Assembly: GCA_016720585.1 (NCBI GenBank)
Contig: JADKKH010000006.1
Span: forward strand, 186,001 to 250,000
Direction: 5' to 3'
Source: Chitinophagaceae bacterium
GTDB lineage: Bacteria > Bacteroidota > Bacteroidia > Chitinophagales > Chitinophagaceae
Length of the DNA stretch: 64,000 nt
The position numbers and the translations under genes are program-made. Shown here in pieces: positions 44,081-52,198 of the stretch (position 1 is its first letter; every line of letters starts with the position of its first letter). A model generated the notes under the pieces. The model was not told where the DNA came from and did not search any database. It saw only the letters and a list, made by a program, of their open reading frames with translations.

Positions 44081-44567
44081 AAAAAATATTTTAATAAATT
44101 GGGAAAAAAAATCAGGCGAACGTCAGAAAGAGTATAAGAAATTTCTGCACCGGGCCAATAAGAACAAAGTGCTGAAACAATTACCTGATCTCAACGAAGA
44201 GGCTTTTGAGAAAGTGGATTGCCTGCAATGCGCGAATTGCTGTAAAAGTTTTTCCCCCCGGTTTACGCCTCCCGATATCAAAAGGATCAGCAAATACCTT
44301 GGGATGAAAGATGGTGATTTTAAGGCGACTTATCTTGTGCAGGATGAGGAGGGTGATAATGTCACCAAAACAAAACCCTGTCCTTTCCTGGGTGCGGATA
44401 ATCATTGTGGGATTTATGATGTTCGTCCGATCGATTGTGCCCGTTTTCCGTATATGGACAATGATTTTATGCTCAAACGTCAACCCCTGGCATTGAAGAA
44501 CTCCACTTTTTGCCCGATTACCTATTATGTTATCGAGAAACTGATTGCTGCGGAGAACGGTAAATAA
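44076..44567 (+). CDS. YkgJ family cysteine cluster protein
   Basis: 163 residues. The CxxCxxCC cluster (CLQCANCC, about 49-56) and later CPFLGADNHCGIYDVRPIDCARFP provide the conserved cysteines of the YkgJ/CxxCxxCC family, thought to bind zinc or an Fe-S cluster; molecular role unknown. The only possible start in frame is GTG 44076, with a stop two codons upstream. This GTG lies inside the dispersed repeat at 44060-44079, so the original start may have been replaced by the repeat insertion. Cytoplasmic. Confidence 0.85.
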   Translation: MEKNILINWEKKSGERQKEYKKFLHRANKNKVLKQLPDLNEEAFEKVDCLQCANCCKSFSPRFTPPDIKRISKYLGMKDGDFKATYLVQDEEGDNVTKTKPCPFLGADNHCGIYDVRPIDCARFPYMDNDFMLKRQPLALKNSTFCPITYYVIEKLIAAENGK

Positions 44568-44601
44568 TTTTTATGTATCTTATTGCTCTAAATTTTATAC
44601 T

Positions 44602-44874
44602 ATGCCACGTTATGTAATCGAAAGAGAATTACCCGGTGCCGGGAAATTAAGCGCTGAAGATCTTCATGGAATTTCACAAAAGTCCTGCGGTGTCATACGG
44701 GAGCTGGGCCCCTCTATTCAATGGGTAGAAAGTTATGTTACAGAAGATAAGATCTACTGCATTTACAATGCACCCAATAAAGAGATCATTTTAGAACATG
44801 CCAGCAAGGGCGGATTTCCGGCCAACCGGGTAGAAGAAATAAAAAATGTGATCAGCCCGGTAACGGCGGAGTAA
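44602..44874 (+). CDS. DUF4242 domain protein (SCO4226-like)
   Basis: 90 residues from ATG 44602; the in-frame upstream start at 44545 overlaps the preceding gene. The pattern YVIERELPGAGKLSAEDLHG, IQWVESYVTEDKIYCIYNAP and the C-terminal HASKGGFPANRVEEIKNVISP is that of DUF4242, a small ferredoxin-like fold whose SCO4226 member binds nickel. Single domain, cytoplasmic. A decayed second copy of its 3' half lies at 45647-45781, 0.8 kb downstream. Confidence 0.88.
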   Translation: MPRYVIERELPGAGKLSAEDLHGISQKSCGVIRELGPSIQWVESYVTEDKIYCIYNAPNKEIILEHASKGGFPANRVEEIKNVISPVTAE

Positions 44875-45078
44875 ATATTTGCGTTTTTTTTACACAAAGT
44901 CTCCGCTATTTGTGCTGTTCGTGAAGTGAAAACATCAACCGCGGCGTTAAGTGTTAAAAACTATAAACTACTGTTATTCCAACCATGTATCGCTGGGGTT
45001 AAAAAAAACCACAGAGCACAGCAAAAGACACAAAGGCAGAGTTTGGTTCAGTAATACGGATATTTATAATAAATTAAT

Positions 45079-45579
45079 ATGAAAAAGATAATTGTTATTG
45101 CCCTGGTGCTATTGTTTACAACTGCAATCCAAAACGCCAATGCACAAAACGGCAGAACGGAAACAGGCACAGATATTGCCAAAGTAAAAGAAGCCAAATC
45201 GAAATTGCCTGACCTGGAAATTACCGGTGTAAAAGTATCGGCCGCACATAACGTAGGAAGCAGCGGATTAATGCGAACTATAACTTACACCGTAAAAAAT
45301 AATGGCGCAAAAGCTTTAAGTCAGAGCCTGATCCTAGTGGAAGGTTTTTTGGCTAACACGGAGGTGTATAATACAGAAATTGTGCAACATGCCTGCGGAT
45401 CAATTGTTAGTCCGATCGGGACTATGCTTAACCCGGGCCAATCAGCAACTTCTTCATTTAATTGTTCTGATAGAAATTTATTTAATAGATACAGGTTTTA
45501 TATTTTATACGTTGATTTAGCGAATTCAATAGCCGAGTTAAATGAAAATAACAATCAGAAAGCAACACTGATCAACTAA
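45079..45579 (+). CDS. Secreted CARDB-like adhesion domain protein
   Basis: 166 residues with a signal peptide (about 1-22, ending NANAQ). One Ig-like CARDB-type domain: LPDLEITGVKVSAAHN, then TITYTVKNNGAKALSQS, LNPGQSATSSFNCS and the closing NSIAELNENNNQ, the usual NExNN ending of CARDB repeats. Two cysteines may form a disulfide. It lies between the intact DUF4242 gene and its decayed copy. Probably periplasmic or cell-surface; function unknown. Confidence 0.8.
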   Translation: MKKIIVIALVLLFTTAIQNANAQNGRTETGTDIAKVKEAKSKLPDLEITGVKVSAAHNVGSSGLMRTITYTVKNNGAKALSQSLILVEGFLANTEVYNTEIVQHACGSIVSPIGTMLNPGQSATSSFNCSDRNLFNRYRFYILYVDLANSIAELNENNNQKATLIN

Positions 45580-45646
45580 TTACTAACTGTCTATCTGCCC
45601 TTTGTCTTGTTTTTATAAAATACTGCCAGCCACTGTTGAAAATTAA

Positions 45647-45781
45647 ATAACAGAAGAAGATATCTATTGCAACAGCAATGGCCCCACTAAAGAGACCATT
45701 TTAGAATAGGGCATCAAAGTGGGATTTCCGGCTAACCGGTTCGAAGAAAAAAATGTGAAAAGCCCGTTAACAGCGGAGTGA
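45647..45781 (+). pseudogene. Decayed duplicate of the DUF4242 gene (3' half)
   Basis: Translated in the matching frame this reads ITEEDIYCNSNGPTKETILE, stop, GIKVGFPANRFEEKNVKSPL and TAE-stop, collinear with residues 45-90 of the gene at 44602. It has an internal TAG, one missing codon and many substitutions, and the 5' half is unrecognisable. No start is present. Clearly a pseudogene remnant. Confidence 0.85.
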
Positions 45782-45784
45782 TTT

Positions 45785-46684
45785 TTATTTCTTTGCGCTG
45801 AGCTCTTCGTATGCTGCCGTGAGCGGCCGTTGTATACCCTCTGTCTTCCATTCCTCCCCGCCGGGGATGATGGTGGATTTTAAAATTTCTTCTTTTGACT
45901 TACCGGCTTTTATTTCGCTTTCTACAAATTTCAACACATTACCAAGGTAATCCCTGAACTTATTAAGTTCATCTGCTGTGCCGGTTGTTTTGTAGCCAGG
46001 CCCGGCATGACCAAAGACATAGATCGTTTCTTTGTCAAATGTATTCAGGGCTTTGTCCAGTACTTCCATCCAGCTTTTCATATTCGCTCCGGCGTTGCGA
46101 TCCACATAGGGATGGCGGCGGTTAAACACGAGGTCCCCGCAATGAACAATATTGGCGTGTTGAAAATGAACAAAACTGTCGCCGTTGGTATGGCCTGCGC
46201 CATGATACGTAAGACAGATTTTTTCTTTGCCAACTTTCTGACACCAGGTATCGGTATAAGTCTGGTCCGGGTAGAGTTGTTTGTCTTCTGATTTATTTTG
46301 CTTCGCAGAATTTTCCTGGTTGATTTTTGAATTAGCATGTGCCAGTACATGGCCCACCATTCCTTTAAAAGAAATATTTCCCGCGGTATGGTCCCCATGA
46401 TGGTGGGTATTTATTAATAGCTTGAATGGGTTCTCCGATCTCTTTTTCAGTTCCTCAATCAAATGCTTGCTCTGCTCGGGGTATTGTGAATCCACCACAA
46501 CGATCCCTTTTTTGGATAACAGGAATGCAATCGTTCCGCCTTTTTCTTCAAATAGGCCTACATCATTTCTCAGCATAGTTATTTTCCAGGGATCTTCAAA
46601 AAAGGAAGACAATACATTTTGCTGGGCTAATGTTAATGCACCGAATGTGAGTGCGGAGTTTTGAAGGAAGGAACGGCGATTCAT
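45785..46684 (-). CDS. Tat-exported metallo-beta-lactamase-fold hydrolase
   Basis: 299 residues from ATG 46684. The N-terminus NRRSFLQNSALTFGALTLA is a twin-arginine-type signal. Metal-site motifs follow: THHHGDH (about 101-107, the HxHxDH zinc motif), GAGHTNGDSFVHF (second His), HCGDLVFNR (bridging Asp) and VFGHAGPG (last His). A binuclear zinc hydrolase of the periplasm; similar proteins range from lactamases to lactonases and glyoxalase-like enzymes, and the substrate cannot be read. Monocistronic, with a GCAGCG-rich stretch (46700-46741) upstream. Confidence 0.9.
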   Translation of the reverse strand: MNRRSFLQNSALTFGALTLAQQNVLSSFFEDPWKITMLRNDVGLFEEKGGTIAFLLSKKGIVVVDSQYPEQSKHLIEELKKRSENPFKLLINTHHHGDHTAGNISFKGMVGHVLAHANSKINQENSAKQNKSEDKQLYPDQTYTDTWCQKVGKEKICLTYHGAGHTNGDSFVHFQHANIVHCGDLVFNRRHPYVDRNAGANMKSWMEVLDKALNTFDKETIYVFGHAGPGYKTTGTADELNKFRDYLGNVLKFVESEIKAGKSKEEILKSTIIPGGEEWKTEGIQRPLTAAYEELSAKK

Positions 46685-47029
46685 AATAGTTGTTTTTATT
46701 TCACGCAGCGTCCGCAAAGGTGCAGCGAATGCAGCGTATAGTTATAGTTGTTCGTTGCGCCGCTGCCTCACCGTGTTCGTTGCGGGAAACAAAATTGCTG
46801 AGCAACGTACCGAACGATGAAGTGTGCAATGCAGCAAAAGCTAAATCAAGGTACTGAAGTTGGACTCAAAAAACTAATACTCGAATTTACGCAAACCCGG
46901 GGAGGTGATGGAGAGCCTGAAATTTTGGAAAAAGAAATGCAACCCAATAACGTTTTAAGGGTTCATCCCCTCCCCGGAGGGGCGCATTTAAGAAACATTA
47001 AACTTTAGGAAATTGGGGTGGGTGGTACC
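46685..47029. other. Gene-free interval with repeat debris
   Basis: The 345-nt gap holds a GCAGCG-rich stretch (46700-46741), a 27-nt second copy of an MFS gene 3' end (46874-46900) and a tight hairpin CCCCTCC-CC-GGAGGGG (46967-46982). A 63-codon plus-strand frame at 46817 has no recognisable coding features. The interval looks like an accumulation of intergenic elements. Confidence 0.6.
46874..46900 (-). repeat. Extra copy of the MFS gene 3' end
   Basis: On the reverse strand this reads PGLRKFEY-stop, the exact last eight residues of the MFS gene at 47030-48277, with several synonymous base changes (TAG instead of TAA). It lies 156 nt beyond the true end, separated from it by the hairpin at 46967-46982. 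Confidence 0.75.
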
Positions 47030-48277
47030 TTAATACTCAAATTTCCTCAACCCCGGGGCTTTGAACCAGGTAATGATCACAACAAGCAAGGTCATGCAGC
47101 CTCCGAAGATAACCGAAGGAACAGTGCCCATGGCCGTAGCTGCCACACCACTTTCAAACTGGCCCAGCTCATTGGAAGAATTGATGAATATGGAGTTTAC
47201 ACTGGATACCCGGCCCCGCATTTCATCGGGGACAAATAACTGTACCACCGTGCCCCGGATAATTACACTCACCCCATCAAACAAGCCGCTGGCAAATAAG
47301 GCTGCAAAGCTGAGCCAGAAATTTTTTGAAATAGCAAAAACTAAAATACAAAGACCAAAACCGGCAACTACATATAATAATATCTTGCCCTGTTTCGCTA
47401 TTAACGGGTGAGAAGTAAGCCAGGCAATGGCCACAAAATTTCCGAGGTATGTTGCAGCTACTAACCAACCAAGCCCCTGCGGGCCTACATGTAGAATATC
47501 ATTGGCGAATGCCGGTAACAAAGCCACGGCCCCGCCAAACAACACAGCAAACATATCAAGACTCATAGCTCCGAACAAGGCTTTTTGTTTGAGTACAAAA
47601 CGTAATCCTTCTTTCACACTGTCCCAGGTTTTAGTATTACCGGGTTGCCAGCTTACCGGTTTGGGTTTTATTTTTTGAAATATAAAAAAGGAAATACCTA
47701 CCAGCACACAAACCGGAATAAAGGCAATGGTAATATTGGTATAGCCCATCAGCACACCTGCAACAGCCGGGCCCGTTACCGCCGCGATCAGCCAGATCAT
47801 ACTATTGACCGAGACGGCTTTTACCAATAATGCACCCGGAACTAACTGGGCAAGAAAGGAATTAAAAGCAGCGCCCGCAAAAGCCCTGACAGCTCCAGTG
47901 CAAAAAACAAGGGCATAGATACACCATTCGGAAATTTTAGTTGATGTATTTAGTTGCATCCAATGCGATGTAACGACCAGCAAACCTGCCATCAGGAAAA
48001 AATAGATTCCCATACAGGTGCTGAGGAGTTTGTGCTTATTGCTTTTATCCACTTTTACGCCTGCAGGCAAGGCAAAGGCGATCGCAGGGATCACTTCGGC
48101 CAATCCTAAAATACCCAGGGCCAGTTTGCTGCCGGTGATTTCATAAAGGCGCCAACCCAGTAAGACCGGGGTCATCCGTAACCCGGAAATAAAAAGGATC
48201 CGGGCCATGATGAACCAGGAAAATTCTTTATTGATGACGGTAGCGAAAATATTTTTTATTGAAAACCGTTTACTCAT
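47030..48277 (-). CDS. MFS transporter (EntS-like, MFS_3 type)
   Basis: 415 residues, about 12 TM helices (for example LAEVIPAIAFALPAG, AVTGPAVAGVLMGY). The ending DEMRGRVSSVNSIFINSSNELGQFESG is the conserved region of the MFS_3 group, which includes enterobactin and drug exporters. No siderophore genes are nearby, so a general efflux role is the safest reading. Its ATG overlaps the stop of the deoxynucleoside kinase gene by 4 nt, implying coupled translation. The final eight codons recur downstream at 46874. Confidence 0.88.
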   Translation of the reverse strand: MSKRFSIKNIFATVINKEFSWFIMARILFISGLRMTPVLLGWRLYEITGSKLALGILGLAEVIPAIAFALPAGVKVDKSNKHKLLSTCMGIYFFLMAGLLVVTSHWMQLNTSTKISEWCIYALVFCTGAVRAFAGAAFNSFLAQLVPGALLVKAVSVNSMIWLIAAVTGPAVAGVLMGYTNITIAFIPVCVLVGISFFIFQKIKPKPVSWQPGNTKTWDSVKEGLRFVLKQKALFGAMSLDMFAVLFGGAVALLPAFANDILHVGPQGLGWLVAATYLGNFVAIAWLTSHPLIAKQGKILLYVVAGFGLCILVFAISKNFWLSFAALFASGLFDGVSVIIRGTVVQLFVPDEMRGRVSSVNSIFINSSNELGQFESGVAATAMGTVPSVIFGGCMTLLVVIITWFKAPGLRKFEY

Positions 48278-48906
48278 GGAAGTGTAAGATAGTGTTGTCC
48301 GTCTTCATAATCTTTTTCCAATGCGTCAAGTATTATTTGTAAATGTTTTTCATTGCCCAGGAAATCAGCATGGCTGGCATCTACAAAAAGTGTTTTGATA
48401 TTATGTTGTTTAATATAATGCGTATAGGTTTCCTGGATACTGAATAAATAATCATCCGAAATATTTTGTTCGTAGGAGCGGTTGCGTTTTTTTATGTTGG
48501 CCTGCAGTTTAGTGACTGGTGCATGGAGGTAAATAAGAATATCCGGTTTGGTCAGTTGCTGGGTGATGATATCAAATAACCGCTGGTACAAACGGAATTC
48601 ATCATCAGGCAGGGTGACTTTGGCAAACAGCAGGCATTTTGTAAACAGGTAATCCGAAATGGTCAGATTCTGGAACATATCCTTTTGTTGCAAAAATTCT
48701 TTTTGTTGTTTAAATCGTTCGGCCATAAAGAATAGTTCCAGCGGAAAAGCGTATTGACCGGGATTTTCATAAAACTTCGGAAGAAAAGGGTTGTCCGCAA
48801 ATTCTTCCAGTATCAATCGGGCATTGTACTGTTTGGATAGTAAATGAGCCAGCGTTGTTTTCCCGGCACCGATGTTCCCTTCTATGGTGATGAAATTATA
48901 AGTCAT
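48274..48906 (-). CDS. Deoxynucleoside kinase
   Basis: 210 residues, typical of bacterial dGK/dAK-type kinases. The P-loop is EGNIGAGKTTLA (about 9-20); EEFADNPFLPKFY follows, then the DRS-like region (LTISDYLF) and the KKRNRSYEQNI lid with arginines. It phosphorylates a deoxynucleoside (dAdo or dGuo likely) for salvage. First gene of a two-gene operon, overlapping the MFS gene by 4 nt; the transporter might handle nucleosides or analogues, but this is only suggested by linkage. Confidence 0.9.
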   Translation of the reverse strand: MTYNFITIEGNIGAGKTTLAHLLSKQYNARLILEEFADNPFLPKFYENPGQYAFPLELFFMAERFKQQKEFLQQKDMFQNLTISDYLFTKCLLFAKVTLPDDEFRLYQRLFDIITQQLTKPDILIYLHAPVTKLQANIKKRNRSYEQNISDDYLFSIQETYTHYIKQHNIKTLFVDASHADFLGNEKHLQIILDALEKDYEDGQHYLTLP

Positions 48907-49016
48907 TTAGGGTTAAAAAGAGAAAAATCAATGATGAATGAATAGACTTGATTAGAGATTGCAAAATACTGTAATTGCCAGGGCTTAAAATTATTCCTTG
49001 AAGATTGTGGAAAAAA

Positions 49017-49499
49017 TCAGGAATACTTTTTTACTTCCAGCATATCCGTACAAGCTTCCAGCAGTTCGGCAATGGTTTTTTTCAATATAGGGTGTACCAG
49101 TTCCGGAGCGATTTCAGCCATGGGGAGCAGTGCAAACCGGCGGTTTTGCATTTCCGGGTGTGGCAGCTTCAACAAAGCGTAGTTATGGATTTCATCATTG
49201 AAAAGCAGTATATCAATATCAATAAGGCGTGGGCCGTATTTTTCTTTCCGCACCCGTCCCATAAGTTTTTCCACTTTCAAAATATGCCGCATAAGTTGCC
49301 GGGCATTCCGGGAAGTAGAAATTTCAATGGCCTGGTTTAAAAATGGGGGTTGGTCCGTATTTCCCCAGGCAGCTGTTTCATATAAAGAAGAAACCCGGAG
49401 GATGGTACCACATTGTTCGCGGATAAATGTTCTTGCTGTTGCAAGATAGTGTTCCCTGTCACCAAGATTGCCGCCAGTAAGTAGGTATGCCCGGTTCAT
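49017..49499 (-). CDS. folK: 2-amino-4-hydroxy-6-hydroxymethyldihydropteridine pyrophosphokinase
   Basis: 160 residues from ATG 49499; an in-frame start at 49571 would add 24 residues without conservation. AYLLTGGNLGDREHYL opens the chain; SSLYETAAWGNTDQPPFLNQ and the signature KYGPRLIDIDILLF carry the ATP/Mg aspartates. It transfers pyrophosphate from ATP to the hydroxymethyl-pterin before dihydropteroate synthase in folate synthesis. No other folate gene is adjacent; it sits head-to-tail with the deoxynucleoside kinase gene 110 nt downstream. Confidence 0.95.
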   Translation of the reverse strand: MNRAYLLTGGNLGDREHYLATARTFIREQCGTILRVSSLYETAAWGNTDQPPFLNQAIEISTSRNARQLMRHILKVEKLMGRVRKEKYGPRLIDIDILLFNDEIHNYALLKLPHPEMQNRRFALLPMAEIAPELVHPILKKTIAELLEACTDMLEVKKYS

Positions 49500-49629
49500 A
49501 AAGAATTCAAATATCTTTATTTTAAGGGGCATTTTAGAATTTTGAATAAAATAGGAGAGGGTATACCGCACACCGCTTTTGGAAGCAACCCGGTAATAAG
49601 ATGGATGGAATAAATTTCGGGAGGAGGCT

Positions 49630-49637
49630 TACATTTG
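49630..49637 (+). promoter_or_regulatory. TACATTTG minus-7 box near the ABC-2 permease start
   Basis: Exact TAnnTTTG match ending 9 nt before ATG 49647. Supports ATG 49647 over the in-frame TTG at 49635, which lies inside the box. Confidence 0.45.
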
Positions 49638-49646
49638 TCCTTTATC

Positions 49647-50774
49647 ATGAAATTAGTCAAACAACCTTACAGCCAGTCAAAAGCGCTTTTGGCCATAACG
49701 AAAGCCAGTTTCAAAGCCATATTTTCAAATCCCAGTGCCATTATATTCAGTATACTTTTCCCGATCATTTTCATTTTGATATTTGGTTCATTTGGTAATG
49801 GCGGCGGAGTTACATACCGGATCGCATTGTCGCCTGACAGCGATACGACAAGTGATTTTTACCAGGGACTGAAAAGAGCCAATGTTATCCGGATTGTAGA
49901 ATATCCGGATTCCGTATCATTGAACAAGGATCTTCAAAAAGGGAAACTGACGGCTGTTATCAGCATTATTACTGTTTCGGATTCAACGCTACAACCTTCG
50001 ACTACCATACGCGTCAGATCCACAACAGCCAGTGCCAATTCCATGGGTTCTTTTATGCCGGTCCTCGATTATTTACGTTTACTGATTGAATCCTCCCAGG
50101 CCGGAGCAGATGCTGCCGCTGGCGGTAGTATTACTATTGAAGATCCGGTGGTGGCTGAAGTTCGGCCCTACCGTCAGATAGATTTTATCCTCCCCGGTCA
50201 GTTGGGTTTTTCTATATTATTCTCAACCTTATTTGGTATCGCTTTTACCTTTTTCGGGCTGAGGGAACAATTGGTGCTGAAACGCTTTTATGCAACACCC
50301 GTCAACCGGCTCAATATATTATTGGGTATCGGCATGAGCCGCCTGTTTTTCCAGTTGATAAATATCGTGGTGCTGGTACTGTTTGGATATTTCTTCCTCA
50401 ATTTCACCTTGCAGCATGGCGTATTCACTTTTATAGATATACTGGTGATGACTGTCATCATGCTTTTCCTGCTGATGGGGGTAGGACTTATTTTCAGCAG
50501 TATTGCAAAAAGCGATACATCCATACCCTTGCTGATAAATCTTTTTGGATTTCCGCAGATGATGTTGTCGGGAACTTTCTTTCCGATAGAAGTTTTTCCC
50601 AAATGGCTGCAGGGGATATGCCGGATACTGCCGTTGACACAGTTTAACGACAGCATCCGCAAAATTTCTTTTGAAGGATTAAGTATTCTGGATTGCTGGA
50701 AAGAGATCGGCATACTCGGAATATGGATGGTCGTAATTTATTTAATAGCAGCAAGAGTCATTAAATGGGAGTAA
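49647..50774 (+). CDS. ABC-2 type transporter permease
   Basis: 375 residues. One N-terminal TM helix (about 30-48, IFSILFPIIFILIFG), a large outside domain (about 50-180), then five TM helices clustered in 185-375, the ABC-2 layout of drug or lipid exporters. LSGTFFPIEVFPKWLQGICR near 305-325 is the typical ABC-2 amphipathic segment. No ATP-binding subunit is adjacent, so it must pair with a distant ATPase. ATG 49647 follows the TACATTTG box. The next gene overlaps its end by 10 nt. Confidence 0.88.
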   Translation: MKLVKQPYSQSKALLAITKASFKAIFSNPSAIIFSILFPIIFILIFGSFGNGGGVTYRIALSPDSDTTSDFYQGLKRANVIRIVEYPDSVSLNKDLQKGKLTAVISIITVSDSTLQPSTTIRVRSTTASANSMGSFMPVLDYLRLLIESSQAGADAAAGGSITIEDPVVAEVRPYRQIDFILPGQLGFSILFSTLFGIAFTFFGLREQLVLKRFYATPVNRLNILLGIGMSRLFFQLINIVVLVLFGYFFLNFTLQHGVFTFIDILVMTVIMLFLLMGVGLIFSSIAKSDTSIPLLINLFGFPQMMLSGTFFPIEVFPKWLQGICRILPLTQFNDSIRKISFEGLSILDCWKEIGILGIWMVVIYLIAARVIKWE

Positions 50775-51265
50775 TCAAACTTGGATTTATCAGCCTGGTT
50801 GTATTTGCCCTGCTCATTACAGGCATTTCATTCTTTTTCCCTGCGCATATCCGTATTTCAAAAGCCATTGATATCAATGCCAATAAGGACTCTGTGCTCA
50901 ACCAGATAAAGAATGCAGCGCATTGGAAAAATTGGTATCCCGGCGCTGATACTATGGCTTTACTGGTAGAGGATGGCAAAGCAACGGGGTTGAAGCTGGA
51001 CAGTTTGCGGGGAGCCATTCGTATTACAAATATTACCGACAGTTCGGTGACGGCAGCTATCGTTGGCCAGGGATTACGAAAAGCTATCACCGGATGGAAC
51101 AGTTATCAATCTGCTGTACCCAATACAATAACGGTACAATGGTATATGGATTTTCATCTGCGCTGGTATCCCTGGGAAAAATTTTCCAGCCTGCTGTTTG
51201 AAAAACGTTATGGGCCCCTGATGGAAAAAGGGCTGGACAATCTGAAAAAAATGATGGAAAAATAA
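50765..51265 (+). CDS. SRPBCC family protein with N-terminal TM helix
   Basis: 166 residues. One TM helix (about 5-24, KLGFISLVVFALLITGISFF) precedes a START/SRPBCC-like lipid-binding fold: RISKAIDINANKDSVLNQIKN and AAHWKNWYPG are the usual opening strand and helix, and the C-terminal helix RYGPLMEKGLDNLKKMM closes it. Family members bind hydrophobic ligands; the ligand here is unknown. It overlaps the ABC-2 permease stop by 10 nt, so it is co-transcribed and possibly coupled. Confidence 0.8.
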   Translation: MGVIKLGFISLVVFALLITGISFFFPAHIRISKAIDINANKDSVLNQIKNAAHWKNWYPGADTMALLVEDGKATGLKLDSLRGAIRITNITDSSVTAAIVGQGLRKAITGWNSYQSAVPNTITVQWYMDFHLRWYPWEKFSSLLFEKRYGPLMEKGLDNLKKMMEK

Positions 51266-51328
51266 GCCCTGCGCTTTTCTTTCATTGTATAACTTTATAA
51301 CTCTATTAATTGAATTAAATATCCCGGT

Positions 51329-52198
51329 ATGAGAAAAATAGTTCTGCTCCTTTTAACTCTATTCAACTTTTCATGGGGGCATGCTCAACAGGATTCTGTT
51401 CTGTCTCAGCCAAAAAGCCTGGATGAAGAGGGCTTCGATTGTACGAAAGGATTTATTCAACGCCTGGAAAAACCAGTCGCCCCATCAAAAGTTTTTGTTG
51501 TGACGAAGAGCCTGAAAACGGTTAAGCTGCCCGCTTTTATGGCAACCATATATTCCCACAGCGGTGAATTTATTAATGCGCCTTCGACTGTTGAATTACC
51601 CAAATTGCAGGACTATGGTTTGATTGACCTCGATAAGGATGGCAAAAAAGAACTGGTTGTTATGAATTATACCGGTGGTGCCCATTGTTGTGATGAATTT
51701 TATTTTTTCAAAAACATTGGCCCCGACAAATACCAGTATGTCGCCAAAACATTTGCCGGCGATGTTTGTGTGTCGGACAGTAATGAATTCAGTTATAGTT
51801 TTTACCAGCAATTGGGATATTTTTTTACGTGTTTCGCCTGTGCTTATGTTGATACCAGTGATGGGGCTCCGGTTGAGGTCCGGGGTATTATCCTGAAATA
51901 CCAGAAAGGAAAGCTAACCGTTGTTCCCGGCGACCAGGAACTGAGGAGTATCATTAATGATAACCTGGGTAAACTGGGTGAGCAGCCTTATGAAAAACCG
52001 GATACTGCCTTTGGACAGGATAATGGATTGCGGAAAGAGTTTGCCATGAACCTGGCCGTTTTTCATTTTTCCTTTGGCCGGAACATACTGGAAACGCAAA
52101 AATTATTCAATAAGTACTATAAATTTCCGGATGCAAAAAAAGTGTGGGCGGAATTTGTTAAGCAATTACAATATATCCGGAAAGAGAGTGATTTTTAA
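51329..52198 (+). CDS. Secreted hypothetical protein
   Basis: 289 residues with a signal peptide (1-20, ending WGHAQ). A central LIDLDKDGKKELVVMNY resembles the Dx[DN]xDG loop of FG-GAP/VCBS-type calcium-binding blades, followed by a GGAHCCDEFYFF segment. Cysteines recur in the middle (CC, FTCFACAY), suggesting disulfides in the envelope. The C-terminal part is helical. I recognise no family; similar single-copy lipid-free exported proteins are common in Bacteroidota. It overlaps convergently with queG by 4 nt. Confidence 0.6.
   Translation: MRKIVLLLLTLFNFSWGHAQQDSVLSQPKSLDEEGFDCTKGFIQRLEKPVAPSKVFVVTKSLKTVKLPAFMATIYSHSGEFINAPSTVELPKLQDYGLIDLDKDGKKELVVMNYTGGAHCCDEFYFFKNIGPDKYQYVAKTFAGDVCVSDSNEFSYSFYQQLGYFFTCFACAYVDTSDGAPVEVRGIILKYQKGKLTVVPGDQELRSIINDNLGKLGEQPYEKPDTAFGQDNGLRKEFAMNLAVFHFSFGRNILETQKLFNKYYKFPDAKKVWAEFVKQLQYIRKESDF

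Noticed and set aside
46817..47008. 63-residue plus-strand ORF
   Set aside because: It covers the MFS-end copy and the GGAGGGG hairpin, has no recognisable features and no promoter; probably chance.
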